A DNA stretch of 20,573 nt from Bacteroidota bacterium (GCA_021793135.1 JAJYTI010000010.1:1-20573), one strand, 5' to 3'; counted from the first letter of the stretch, positions 1 to 6,996 are shown. The notes: a model not told the origin generated them from the sequence alone. Numbers and translations: made by a program.

Positions 1-920
1 ATCTTACTAGACGATTGTCCATACAGACGTTTTATAGGATGCGAATATTCGAATAGCTTTATGTCGGTTTCGTGAACAATAGTAAAACCTTTAATTGCAT
101 CTAATGCTTCTTCTGTTACCATTCTATCTAAACCTAACTCGTCGGTAAATAAGTACAGAAACTTTAATTCATTATCTTCTAGTTTGTAATCACTCCAAAC
201 CGAAACTAAACTTAAATCCAGTAGATATAATTTTTCCAATAAGGATTTTTGAGAAAGTTGTTCTCCCCATACACTTTTGTTAAACGAAATATCCTCGATT
301 AAATAAGTAGATGAACTTTCAATTAGATCTAAAAAACGTAAATCATACTTATCTTTCTTTTTCTTCATATCCAATGCTGTAAAGCAAACCTGAAAGAAGA
401 GTTGTTTTAAATCTTTTAAATACGTTTCAAATTGTGCTGGAGCAATTAGGAATTGTTCAAATGCAAGAATGTCTAAAAATATTTGAATATCTGATAATAA
501 TGAAGTAATCGAATTACTTAATATATTATCGTGAGTGCGTTCATGTATTGCATCTTCTAGTTTTTCTACTGCTTTTTTAGGGAGTTTAAAGAATTGAAGA
601 AACGAGTTTTTTTCTTCTTCTATTTCTTTATAAAACGCCAATAAGCTATCAACAAGTTTATCCTCCGAGGAGTGTGGCAAATGTTTAAAGAAAATATAGC
701 ACATGGCGTGCAGTAGATTGATTTTTTTAAGTTCGTTCTCGGTTAGAACTAGATTGCTTTTGGGTAATTCTAATAAACATTGTATAGACATTCCATAAAG
801 GAACCCTGTATTTCTAAGTTGGGTATAAAAGTTTTTGTCGTCGGTATAAATGTCGAATAATAATTCTTTGTTATACAGACTAAAAAACATGCTTATCCAG
901 CCAACAGAAGAGGGATTCAT
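1..920 (-). CDS. LETM1-like protein of flavobacteria, C-terminal part missing (window edge)
   Basis: An open frame reads from ATG at 920 down to base 1 without a stop, giving about 306 residues; the C-terminus lies outside the window. The protein begins MNPSSVGWIS, which resembles the start of a flavobacterial family annotated as LETM1-related biofilm-associated protein, usually around 400 residues. What can be seen is a mostly helical, leucine- and lysine-rich protein with no signal peptide and no obvious membrane span in the visible part. The family name comes from resemblance to the mitochondrial LETM1 domain; its biochemical role is not known to me, and the LETM1-like region should be in the missing part. 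It lies on the same strand as the sirtuin gene, 129 bases downstream of it. The family call rests on remembered similarity at the N-terminus, so it is moderate; that this is a real gene is close to certain from its length and codon content. Confidence 0.62.
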   Translation of the reverse strand, partial: MNPSSVGWISMFFSLYNKELLFDIYTDDKNFYTQLRNTGFLYGMSIQCLLELPKSNLVLTENELKKINLLHAMCYIFFKHLPHSSEDKLVDSLLAFYKEIEEEKNSFLQFFKLPKKAVEKLEDAIHERTHDNILSNSITSLLSDIQIFLDILAFEQFLIAPAQFETYLKDLKQLFFQVCFTALDMKKKKDKYDLRFLDLIESSSTYLIEDISFNKSVWGEQLSQKSLLEKLYLLDLSLVSVWSDYKLEDNELKFLYLFTDELGLDRMVTEEALDAIKGFTIVHETDIKLFEYSHPIKRLYGQSSSK

Positions 921-970
921 AACAAATTGGAATTATATGTCCAGACTTTTTTTCGTTTTAAGTAAGAATA

Positions 971-978
971 TAAAGATA
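971..978 (-). promoter_or_regulatory. Possible -7 promoter element for the LETM1-like gene
   Basis: On the minus strand the bases read TATCTTTA, one mismatch from the Bacteroidota -7 consensus TAnnTTTG. It sits about 50 bases before the ATG at 920, in a 129-base gap with no other gene. I see no good -33 TTG at the usual 19-21 base spacing, so this is a weak call. Confidence 0.3.
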
Positions 979-1049
979 CGTAATTTAAGAATTGAGAAAA
1001 TTAAAAAACAATTAAAAAAGTAATATCCTGTATGTGTTAATGTAATTAT

Positions 1050-1736
1050 TCAAAATTGAAAATCTCTCAGCATATCTGCTATTGCTAAAGGAACACCTTC
1101 GGTCGCTGTATATGGATATACTTTAATTTGTGATGTAGCATCGATGTTAGGTTTTGGATCTATAAAATAAATAGGAGTGTCTTCTTTAGTGTAGTTAACT
1201 AATCCTGCCGCTGGATATACTTGCATAGAAGTGCCGACTATAAATAGTACATCAGCTTCTAAAACCAATTGTGTAGCAACTTCCAGCATAGGAACTTGTT
1301 CACCAAACCATACAATATGTGGACGTAAAGGACTACCCTGCGGACAAAGGTCTTCCGAACTTAAATCTTTTTTCCATTCTAATACATGGTTTTCATTTAC
1401 CGAACTACGTACTTTAAATAATTCTCCATGAAGATGAACTACATTAGAACTGCCCGCTCTTTCATGAAGATCGTCTACATTCTGAGTTACAATATGTACA
1501 TCGTAATCTTTCTCCAAATCAGCAAAAGCCTTATGTGCTGCATTGGGCTCGACTTCTAATAATTGGGCTCGACGAAGATTATAAAATTCTAATACTAATT
1601 CCTTATTAGCAGCCCAACCCTGTGGAGATGCCACTTCCATAACATCATGGCCTTCCCAGAGGCCATCACTATCTCTAAAAGTTTTGATACCGCTTTCTGC
1701 ACTGATTCCTGCTCCTGTAAGTACTACTATTTTCAT
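1050..1736 (-). CDS. cobB: NAD-dependent protein deacylase, sirtuin family (CobB/Sir2 class III-like)
   Basis: Sirtuins remove acyl groups from lysine using NAD+, releasing nicotinamide and O-acyl-ADP-ribose. The 228-residue protein has the full NAD-binding signature: GAGISAESGI at residues 8-17, TQNVDDLHERAG at 84-95, and HLHGEL at 101-106 with the predicted catalytic His at 103. Tyr52 and Arg55 form the Y-x-x-R pair which in SIRT5 and E. coli CobB binds acidic acyl groups such as succinyl, so desuccinylase activity is likely. The stretch after the catalytic His (about 107-140), where many sirtuins carry two Cys pairs for zinc, has only a single Cys (in EDLCPQG), so the structural zinc site appears to be absent. 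The C-terminal Rossmann motif VGTSMQVYPAAGL is intact. The start at 1736 puts the NAD loop right at the N-terminus, as in other short bacterial sirtuins. It is divergent from trmH with only 36 bases between the two start codons. Confidence 0.93.
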   Translation of the reverse strand: MKIVVLTGAGISAESGIKTFRDSDGLWEGHDVMEVASPQGWAANKELVLEFYNLRRAQLLEVEPNAAHKAFADLEKDYDVHIVTQNVDDLHERAGSSNVVHLHGELFKVRSSVNENHVLEWKKDLSSEDLCPQGSPLRPHIVWFGEQVPMLEVATQLVLEADVLFIVGTSMQVYPAAGLVNYTKEDTPIYFIDPKPNIDATSQIKVYPYTATEGVPLAIADMLRDFQF

Positions 1737-1745
1737 AGGAATGTA

Positions 1746-1753
1746 TATTTTTG
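1746..1753 (+). promoter_or_regulatory. Promoter -7 element for trmH-rdgB
   Basis: TATTTTTG fits the Bacteroidota -7 consensus TAnnTTTG exactly. It lies 20 bases before the GTG at 1773, so the transcript leader would be short (about 12-16 nt). Any -33 element would fall inside the start of the divergent sirtuin gene; I see no clear TTG there. Confidence 0.5.
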
Positions 1754-1772
1754 CTTAAAAATAGACAATTTA

Positions 1773-2441
1773 GTGGACAAACAATTATTTCAATATCTAC
1801 AGGAGTTCTTAACACCAAGGCGAAAGGAGCTTTTCGAAAAAATATTAAATGAACGTACGCGTCATATTACTGTGGTTGCAGAGGACGTATACCAGATGCA
1901 TAATGCTAGTGCAGTAATGCGTAGTTGCGAAGTATTCGGAGTGCAAGACATGCATGTAATTGAAAAACGCTTTAGTAAACGAGTAGATAAAGAAATAGCT
2001 ATGGGTGCTCAGAAGTGGGTAAATCTTTATAGTTACAAAAGTTCGCAAGAATGTATAAATAAATTGCGCGCCGATGGTTATCAAATTGTAGCAACCACAC
2101 CCCATAATGACTCTCAGTATTTACATGATTTTGATGTTACAAAAAAGTCGGCTTTTTTCTTCGGTCAAGAAAAGTATGGATTGAGTGAAGAGATATTGGA
2201 ACAAGCCGATTCTTATCTTAAAATTCCTATGCATGGTTTTACCGAGAGTTTAAATATTTCTGTATCGGCAGCTATAGTTTTACAAACTTTAGTTACAAAA
2301 ATGAGAGAAGCCGGAATAGATTGGCACCTAAGCGAAGATGAAAAACTAGAAATAGAAATGGAGTGGACTAAAAAATCTATAAAAAGTATCGACCAGATAA
2401 TTGAGAGATATTACCAAGACCAAAAAAAAATAAATCTATGA
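1773..2441 (+). CDS. trmH: TrmH-family SPOUT RNA 2'-O-methyltransferase (tRNA Gm18-type)
   Basis: SPOUT enzymes of this family move a methyl group from SAM to a ribose 2'-OH; TrmH itself acts on G18 of the tRNA D-loop. With the GTG start the protein has 222 residues and shows the three knot motifs: N44...R50 in QMHNASAVMRS, FFGQEKYGLS at 129-138, and IPMHGFTESLNISVSAAI at 151-168. The C-terminal tail (about 180-222) is helical and charged. I chose GTG at 1773 because it gives the family's usual beginning (MDKQLFQYLQEFL) and follows a good promoter. A longer frame starts at ATG 1647, but its first 42 residues are the antisense of the sirtuin gene and look nothing like the family. The stop overlaps the rdgB start by four bases (ATGA), which points to translational coupling. 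TrmH versus another 2'-O-methyltransferase of the same family cannot be settled from sequence alone. Confidence 0.87.
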   Translation: MDKQLFQYLQEFLTPRRKELFEKILNERTRHITVVAEDVYQMHNASAVMRSCEVFGVQDMHVIEKRFSKRVDKEIAMGAQKWVNLYSYKSSQECINKLRADGYQIVATTPHNDSQYLHDFDVTKKSAFFFGQEKYGLSEEILEQADSYLKIPMHGFTESLNISVSAAIVLQTLVTKMREAGIDWHLSEDEKLEIEMEWTKKSIKSIDQIIERYYQDQKKINL

Positions 2442-3013
2442 AAATCGTATTTGCCACTCATAACGAGAATAAATTAAAAGAAGTTAAAGCCTTTCTTCCA
2501 GATAATATCCAGTTGATTAGTTTACAAGAAATAGAATGTCATGAAGATATAGAGGAAACAGCAACAACCTTAGAAGGCAATGCTACTATAAAAGCCGACT
2601 ATGTTTTTGATAAATATGGATTGCCATGTTTTGCCGATGATACGGGGTTGGAAGTAGACAGTCTTCATGGTGCTCCAGGAGTATATAGTGCTAGATATGC
2701 TGGTGAGAATGCAAATGATAACGATAATCGTAAGAAACTTCTTCATGCCATGCAAAGCATATCCGATAGATCAGCTCGCTTTAGAACGGTAGTAGCGTTA
2801 CGACTCTCTAAGGAAGAGATTTATTATTTTGAAGGTGTATGCGATGGAGAAATTTTAGAAGAAGAAAGGGGAGATAGTGGTTTTGGTTATGATCCCGTAT
2901 TTCAACCATTAGGATATACTAAAAGTTTTGCAGAAATGGATTTAGATGCTAAAAATAAGATTAGTCATCGTGGAAAAGCAATCCAATCTTTAGCTGCGTT
3001 CTTCAATCAATAA
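2438..3013 (+). CDS. rdgB: Non-canonical purine NTP pyrophosphatase, RdgB/HAM1 family
   Basis: This enzyme hydrolyses ITP, dITP and XTP to the monophosphates plus pyrophosphate, keeping deaminated purines out of DNA and RNA. The 191-residue length is typical. Visible motifs are the nucleotide-binding THNENK at 7-12, FADDTGLEVDSLHGAPG at 65-81 with the catalytic Asp pair at 67-68, GFGYDPVF at 148-155, and the base-recognition SHRGKA at 176-181. The start ATG overlaps the trmH stop (ATGA), so the two are almost certainly one operon. No strong terminator follows; the only hairpin I see just downstream (3024-3061) is imperfect and has no T-tract. Confidence 0.95.
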   Translation: MKIVFATHNENKLKEVKAFLPDNIQLISLQEIECHEDIEETATTLEGNATIKADYVFDKYGLPCFADDTGLEVDSLHGAPGVYSARYAGENANDNDNRKKLLHAMQSISDRSARFRTVVALRLSKEEIYYFEGVCDGEILEEERGDSGFGYDPVFQPLGYTKSFAEMDLDAKNKISHRGKAIQSLAAFFNQ

Positions 3014-3229
3014 AAAGAAAATCTAGAAAAATGTCTTAAAGATAGAATCTGCATTTCTCTATCGTTAATCGATGTTTAGATAGTAAAAGTTTAAGTATTC
3101 CATTCAAATGTATAGATAATGGTTAGGAAATGAAGAATACTTTCCACTATTAATAGGTTTGTTTTTAAGGATATTCGATGTTTTTAAAGAATAGATACAT
3201 AATACTTATAATTTAAGCTTTAAAATGTC
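3014..3229. other. Gene-free stretch between rdgB and the helicase promoter
   Basis: I see no coding frame longer than a dozen codons on either strand and no tRNA-like fold. The stretch holds an imperfect inverted repeat, TAGAAAAATG at 3024-3033 against CATTTCTCTA at 3052-3061 with one mismatch and no T-tract, which might weakly end the rdgB transcript, and a small GGAAA/TTTCC hairpin near 3125-3145. Neither is convincing alone. Confidence 0.4.
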
Positions 3230-3237
3230 TATCTTTG
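3230..3237 (+). promoter_or_regulatory. Promoter -7 element for the DEAD-box helicase gene
   Basis: TATCTTTG is a perfect match to TAnnTTTG. It predicts a transcript start near 3241-3244, hence a leader of about 157-160 nt before the ATG at 3401. The -33 region lacks a clear TTG (TTA at about the right spacing). Confidence 0.6.
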
Positions 3238-3241
3238 CAAA

Positions 3242-3400
3242 TTCAAAATTTCCCGGAGGCATAGTAGTTATATTAATAATGATATAATTATATTAAAATA
3301 AGGATTGCCTCCCAACAGAATAGGGTGTTTTATCGAGAAGTTGTGGGTTTATTTTGTCGATTACTTCTACTAAAAGCACACTAGATTAAATAAACCATTT
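3242..3400 (+). promoter_or_regulatory. Long structured 5' leader of the DEAD-box helicase mRNA
   Basis: Two nested folds can be read directly. The first pairs GGAGGCA (3255-3261) with TGCCTCC (3306-3312), seven perfect pairs unusually GC-rich for this DNA; its loop contains a second inverted repeat, TTATAT against ATATAA near 3268-3287. The second pairs GTGTTTTA (3325-3332) with TAAAAgCAC (3371-3379, one bulged G) and, inside it, AGAAGT (3336-3341) with ACTTCT (3363-3368). Long leaders are known for cold-induced RNA-helicase and cold-shock mRNAs in other bacteria, where they control stability or translation. A similar role here is inference. The fold matches no riboswitch class I recognise. 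Confidence 0.5.
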
Positions 3401-5185
3401 ATGAGTACAACTTTTCAAGCTTTAGGACTAGACGAGGTCTTCCTTAAAGCCATTGCCGATTTGGGTTTCGAAAAACCTTCAGGCGTTCAAGAACAAGCTA
3501 TCCCTGCATTATTAGAAAAAGATATAGACATGGTAGCTTTAGCACAAACAGGAACAGGTAAAACTGCTGCGTTTGGCTTCCCTATGTTACAAAAAATAAA
3601 TACCGACAGTAAAACTACACAAGGTATTATTATTGCTCCTACACGTGAACTTTGTTTGCAGATTACCAATGAGATGAAACTTTATGGTAAGTATATCAAC
3701 GGTCTAAATATCGTTGCTGTATATGGTGGAGCAAGTATTAGTGATCAAGCAAAACAGCTTCGTAGAGGAGCTCAAATTGTTGTGGCAACTCCAGGTCGTA
3801 TGAAAGACATGATAGGTCGAAGAATGTTGGATATTTCCAAGATTGACTTTTGTGTATTAGACGAGGCAGACGAGATGCTAAATATGGGATTCTATGAGGA
3901 TATCACTGATATTTTATCTCATACACCAGAAACCAAATTTACTTGGTTATTCTCAGCAACCATGCCAAAAGAAGTGTCACGGATTGCTAAAGAGTTCATG
4001 TCTAGTCCATTGGAGATTACAGTGGGTGCAAAAAACATGGGAGCAACCAATGTGTCGCACGAATATTATGTAGTGAATGCAAGAGATCGCTATGCTGGAC
4101 TTAAGCGTTTAGCAGATGCCAATCCAGATATTTTCTCCGTAATTTTTTGTAGAACAAAACGTGATACCCAACAAGTAGCAGAAAGACTAATCGAAGATGG
4201 GTATAGTGCTGCTGCATTGCATGGTGATTTAAGCCAACATCAACGTGATTTGGTAATGCATTCTTTCCGTTCAAGACAAATTCAAATGCTAGTTGCTACC
4301 GATGTTGCAGCTCGTGGAATTGACGTAGACGATATAACTCACGTTATAAACTACCAACTACCAGATGAGGTGGAAATATATACTCACCGAAGTGGTCGTA
4401 CTGGTCGTGCTGGTAAAGATGGAGTTTCTATGGTTTTAGTGACTAAAGGAGAACAAAGAAAAATCCATACTATAGAAAAAATCATTCAGAAAAAGTTTAT
4501 CTCTAAAGAAGTTCCTTCAGGAAAAGAAATTTGTGAAGTACAGCTTTTCCATTTGGCCAATACGATAAAGAATACAGAAATAAACAACTCTATAGATAGC
4601 TATTTACCAGAAATAAATACACTATTAGAGTCATTTACTAAAGAAGAATTAATCAAAAAATTCTTCTCTGTAGAATTCACTAAATTCCATAATTACTACG
4701 AAGGAAAACGTGATCTTAATGTAGATTTAAGTAAAGGACCATCCAAAGGAGGTGAAACCGTTCGTTACTTTTTAAATATAGGTAGCAGAGATGACTTGGA
4801 TTGGAAGCGATTAAAAGACTTCCTAAAAGAAGTATTATCATTAGGACAAGACGATATTTATCACGTAGATGTGATGGATAGTTTCTCTTTCTTTAATACA
4901 GATAAACCTCATGAAGAGAAAGTATTAGAAACACTTTCTGCTATTCAGTGGGAAGGTAGACAATTATCTGTAGAAGTTTCAACTACTAAAGCAGGTGGAA
5001 AACAACGAGGTCGCAAAGGGGGCCGCGGTGGTGGAAGAGGAAAAAGCAATCGAAGTAGTGGTGGATTTGGAAATCAAGGAGGAGGATCTCGAACTAGAAA
5101 AAGACGTGGATCAACTTCTGGAGGTTCTAGACGCGAAGCACTAGAAGGTATAAAAAATACTCGTGGTAGACGAAGAAGAAGATAA
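3401..5185 (+). CDS. deaD: DEAD-box ATP-dependent RNA helicase, DeaD/CsdA-like with DbpA-type RNA-binding domain
   Basis: DEAD-box helicases use ATP to open short RNA duplexes; DeaD/CsdA-type members act in ribosome assembly and mRNA turnover, especially in the cold. The 594-residue protein has all core motifs: a Q-motif region at 5-32, AQTGTGKT at 48-55, PTREL at 80-84, DEAD at 154-157, SAT at 185-187, DVAARGID at 301-308 and HRSGRTGRAG at 329-338. Residues about 455-527 look like the DbpA-type RNA-binding fold. The last 64 residues (531-594) are a low-complexity tail rich in Arg, Gly and Ser ending in five arginines, a typical unstructured RNA-binding extension. The gene has its own strong promoter and a long structured leader. 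No terminator is obvious in the 56 bases before the next gene, so read-through is possible. DeaD versus another member of the RhlE/CsdA group is a naming uncertainty; the family call is firm. Confidence 0.93.
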   Translation: MSTTFQALGLDEVFLKAIADLGFEKPSGVQEQAIPALLEKDIDMVALAQTGTGKTAAFGFPMLQKINTDSKTTQGIIIAPTRELCLQITNEMKLYGKYINGLNIVAVYGGASISDQAKQLRRGAQIVVATPGRMKDMIGRRMLDISKIDFCVLDEADEMLNMGFYEDITDILSHTPETKFTWLFSATMPKEVSRIAKEFMSSPLEITVGAKNMGATNVSHEYYVVNARDRYAGLKRLADANPDIFSVIFCRTKRDTQQVAERLIEDGYSAAALHGDLSQHQRDLVMHSFRSRQIQMLVATDVAARGIDVDDITHVINYQLPDEVEIYTHRSGRTGRAGKDGVSMVLVTKGEQRKIHTIEKIIQKKFISKEVPSGKEICEVQLFHLANTIKNTEINNSIDSYLPEINTLLESFTKEELIKKFFSVEFTKFHNYYEGKRDLNVDLSKGPSKGGETVRYFLNIGSRDDLDWKRLKDFLKEVLSLGQDDIYHVDVMDSFSFFNTDKPHEEKVLETLSAIQWEGRQLSVEVSTTKAGGKQRGRKGGRGGGRGKSNRSSGGFGNQGGGSRTRKRRGSTSGGSRREALEGIKNTRGRRRRR

Positions 5186-5224
5186 AAGCAACTATTAATT
5201 GTTTTAATCTTCTTAGATAATATG

Positions 5225-5232
5225 TATTTTTA
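5225..5232 (+). promoter_or_regulatory. Possible -7 promoter element before the CarboxypepD_reg-like gene
   Basis: TATTTTTA is one mismatch from TAnnTTTG, with a TTG at 5199-5201, 23 bases upstream, slightly far. It would give a very short leader (about 3-6 nt) to the ATG at 5242. Confidence 0.3.
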
Positions 5233-5241
5233 CTGTTATAC

Positions 5242-6042
5242 ATGAAAATGAAACATTTAATAGTAATATTTTTTCTCGTATTTCCGTTCTTGGTTTTTAG
5301 CCAAGATAACGATACAATTCCGGCATTGCCCGAAGATAATCAAACATATGTTATCAAGGGAAAGGTGTTGAATGATGCCAATGATAAGGCTATGCCTAAT
5401 GTACATGTCATAAACTTAAATCAAGTATATGGTACAGTGTCCGAGTATGATGGAAGTTTCGAAATTCGAGCAGCGGTAAACGATACTTTATATTTTTCGT
5501 ACTTAAGTTTTAAATCCATTCGGGTACGTGTTACTAATGACTGGTTTAAATATGGCGATATCAAAGTGAAAATGACGGAAATGAGTATTGCCCTAGAAGA
5601 ACTTAGACTCCAAGATATACAGCTTACTGGTTATCTAGAAGTTGATGCTAAAATTATTCCAGTGTATGATAACTATCGTTATCGTATTGAAGGATTAGGA
5701 GGAGGATATGAAGGGGGGAGCTCTCAAAAATCGGCAGTTTCTAGAGTATTGGGTTCTGTGTTTAATCCAGTGGATTTTCTTTACAATATGTTTGGTAAAC
5801 GACCTAGGCAGATGCGGAAATTACGCAAAATGAAACAGGAAGATCACATCCGGAATTTATTGCAAGACAAGTACGATAGAGAGGCTCTAATGGCTGTATT
5901 ACAATTAGAACGTGCAGATATTGACGAAATACTTCGAAACTGTAATTTCTCAAGTGAGTTTATCTTAACAGGGAGCGACTTACAAGTTTTAGATGCTATT
6001 AGTGAATGCTACGAGCGATATCGCGTATTAAATAGAGATTAA
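5242..6042 (+). CDS. Secreted protein with CarboxypepD_reg-like beta-sandwich domain, function unknown
   Basis: The 266-residue product starts with a clear signal peptide (basic MKMKH, then a hydrophobic run to FVFS near residue 20, cleavage before QDN). Residues about 36-125 fit the carboxypeptidase regulatory-like domain that also forms the N-terminus of SusC/TonB-dependent receptors: YVIKGKVLNDAND, MPNVHVINLN, then GTVSEYDGSFEI and DTLYFSYLSFKS. Unlike those receptors, no plug or barrel follows. Instead there is a Gly/Ser-rich link (152-162), then a basic helical part (about 183-230) rich in Arg, Lys and Met. Such short stand-alone proteins are common in flavobacteria and have no assigned role that I know of; a periplasmic location is likely. 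It ends at a strong terminator. It may be read together with the helicase gene, but a separate weak promoter is also possible. Confidence 0.8.
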   Translation: MKMKHLIVIFFLVFPFLVFSQDNDTIPALPEDNQTYVIKGKVLNDANDKAMPNVHVINLNQVYGTVSEYDGSFEIRAAVNDTLYFSYLSFKSIRVRVTNDWFKYGDIKVKMTEMSIALEELRLQDIQLTGYLEVDAKIIPVYDNYRYRIEGLGGGYEGGSSQKSAVSRVLGSVFNPVDFLYNMFGKRPRQMRKLRKMKQEDHIRNLLQDKYDREALMAVLQLERADIDEILRNCNFSSEFILTGSDLQVLDAISECYERYRVLNRD

Positions 6043-6063
6043 ATCATATCTAATTATATTATA

Positions 6064-6096
6064 AACCACTTAACAGTTATTTGTTAGGTGGTTTTT
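6064..6096 (+). terminator. Rho-independent terminator after the CarboxypepD_reg-like gene
   Basis: AACCACTTAACAG (6064-6076) pairs with TTGTTAGGTGGTT (6081-6093) around a TTAT loop, a 13-pair stem with two G-T wobbles, followed by TTT. It ends only 11 bases before the next start codon. Confidence 0.85.
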
Positions 6097-6107
6097 CACT
6101 TTAGTTT

Positions 6108-6425
6108 ATGCTGCAAGATTTTGTACACTATTTTTTACACTTTGGTTTCCCATTAGGAATAGCATTCTTGTTTTACCGTAAAAGATGGTTGGGAGTTTAT
6201 GTATTACTATTGTTAACTATGTTGGTAGATGCAGATCATTTATTTGCAACACCAGTTTTTGATCCAAATCGTTGTAGTATCAATTATCATTTTTTGCATT
6301 CCTATTATGCTATCATTCTTTATATAATTGGGTTGTTTTTTAAACCAACTAGGATTATTGCCATAGGTTTACTTCTGCATATGTTTGCTGATGGAATAGA
6401 TTGTATTTGGTTGTATTATTCATGA
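6108..6425 (+). CDS. DUF6122 family small membrane protein
   Basis: A 105-residue hydrophobic protein with about four membrane segments (near 12-24, 29-42, 63-79 and 83-97). Its conserved polar residues are LVDADHLFATPVFDPNRCS at 39-57, HFLHSYY at 61-67 and HMFADGID at 91-98. The Asp/His pattern next to membrane spans recalls the membrane-bound metal-dependent hydrolase group (YdjM/DUF457-like), but a catalytic role is only inference. I recognise the family as DUF6122, found mostly in flavobacteria; its function is unknown. The start lies 11 bases behind a strong terminator, leaving hardly any room for a promoter of its own. Its last ten bases overlap the end of the convergent rlmH gene. Confidence 0.8.
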   Translation: MLQDFVHYFLHFGFPLGIAFLFYRKRWLGVYVLLLLTMLVDADHLFATPVFDPNRCSINYHFLHSYYAIILYIIGLFFKPTRIIAIGLLLHMFADGIDCIWLYYS

Positions 6426-6889
6426 TGGTAAGGTAAATTTTTCCAAATACTCATAGCACGATAGATTTGTTCAGTAAAGAATAGACGAATCATTTGATGA
6501 GAAAAAGTCATTTTAGATAGGGAAAGCTTTCCTTGACATTTGTCGTATAATTCTTGTGCAAATCCATACGGGCCACCTACTACAAATACTAAGTTTTGGG
6601 TAGAAGCATGCATGTGTTTCTGAATTTCTTTAGAAAACTGTAGAGAAGTATATTGTTTGCCTTTTTCATCTAGAAGTATTAAATGATAGGATTTAGGCAA
6701 ATGTTTTAAAATAGCTTCTGCTTCCATTTGTTTTTGTTTCTCCTCCGATATTTTTTTATAACGAGGTACATCTGGAATTTCAATGTATTCAAAATTTATA
6801 AAATGCTTAATTCGCTCTCGGTAATTCTTAGTTAACTTATCCAGGGCCTTATTGTCGGTTTTTCCAACTACTAGAAGAATTATTTTCAT
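6416..6889 (-). CDS. rlmH: 23S rRNA (pseudouridine1915-N3)-methyltransferase RlmH
   Basis: RlmH is a SPOUT methyltransferase acting on pseudouridine 1915 in helix 69 of 23S rRNA on assembled 70S ribosomes. At 157 residues the protein has the normal length. Family marks are LLDEKGKQYTSLQFSKEI at 72-89, the SAM-binding FVVGGPYGF at 102-110, LSLSKMTFSHQMIRL at 122-136, EQIYRAMSI at 140-148 and the conserved C-terminal YHHE. The stop codon (6416-6418) lies inside the last codons of the convergent DUF6122 gene. In the 107 bases between its start and nadC I see no clear promoter element for either direction. Confidence 0.97.
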   Translation of the reverse strand: MKIILLVVGKTDNKALDKLTKNYRERIKHFINFEYIEIPDVPRYKKISEEKQKQMEAEAILKHLPKSYHLILLDEKGKQYTSLQFSKEIQKHMHASTQNLVFVVGGPYGFAQELYDKCQGKLSLSKMTFSHQMIRLFFTEQIYRAMSIWKNLPYHHE

Positions 6890-6996
6890 TCTATTTTAAT
6901 ATATGTCCACACAAAAATCTGGCGAAAATTACGTAAAATTATTTGCATACTTGTATCTTGTGGGTACTCAATAGTAGGATTTATATAAATTTAATT

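Noticed and set aside
1542..1573. Direct repeat of the 12 bases ATTGGGCTCGAC (1542-1553 and 1562-1573) inside the sirtuin gene.
   Set aside because: The copies are read in different frames and encode residues that are conserved in the family on their own account (RRAQ and VEPN). I regard the repeat as coincidence.
1647..1772. Longer N-terminus for the TrmH protein from ATG 1647.
   Set aside because: The extra 42 residues are antisense to the sirtuin start and do not resemble the family; GTG 1773 gives the normal beginning and follows a promoter element.
3060..3180. Repeated TCGATGTTT in the gap between rdgB and the helicase gene.
   Set aside because: Two short AT-rich copies about 100 bases apart without symmetry or other copies are within chance expectation.
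3279..3287. Two-codon frame (ATG ATA TAA) in the loop of the helicase leader, as a possible upstream peptide.
   Set aside because: Such minimal frames arise easily by chance in AT-rich loops, and nothing supports translation.
6943..6996. Longer NadC from ATG 6943.
   Set aside because: The added 18 residues are unlike the family; ATG 6997 gives the standard start and length.
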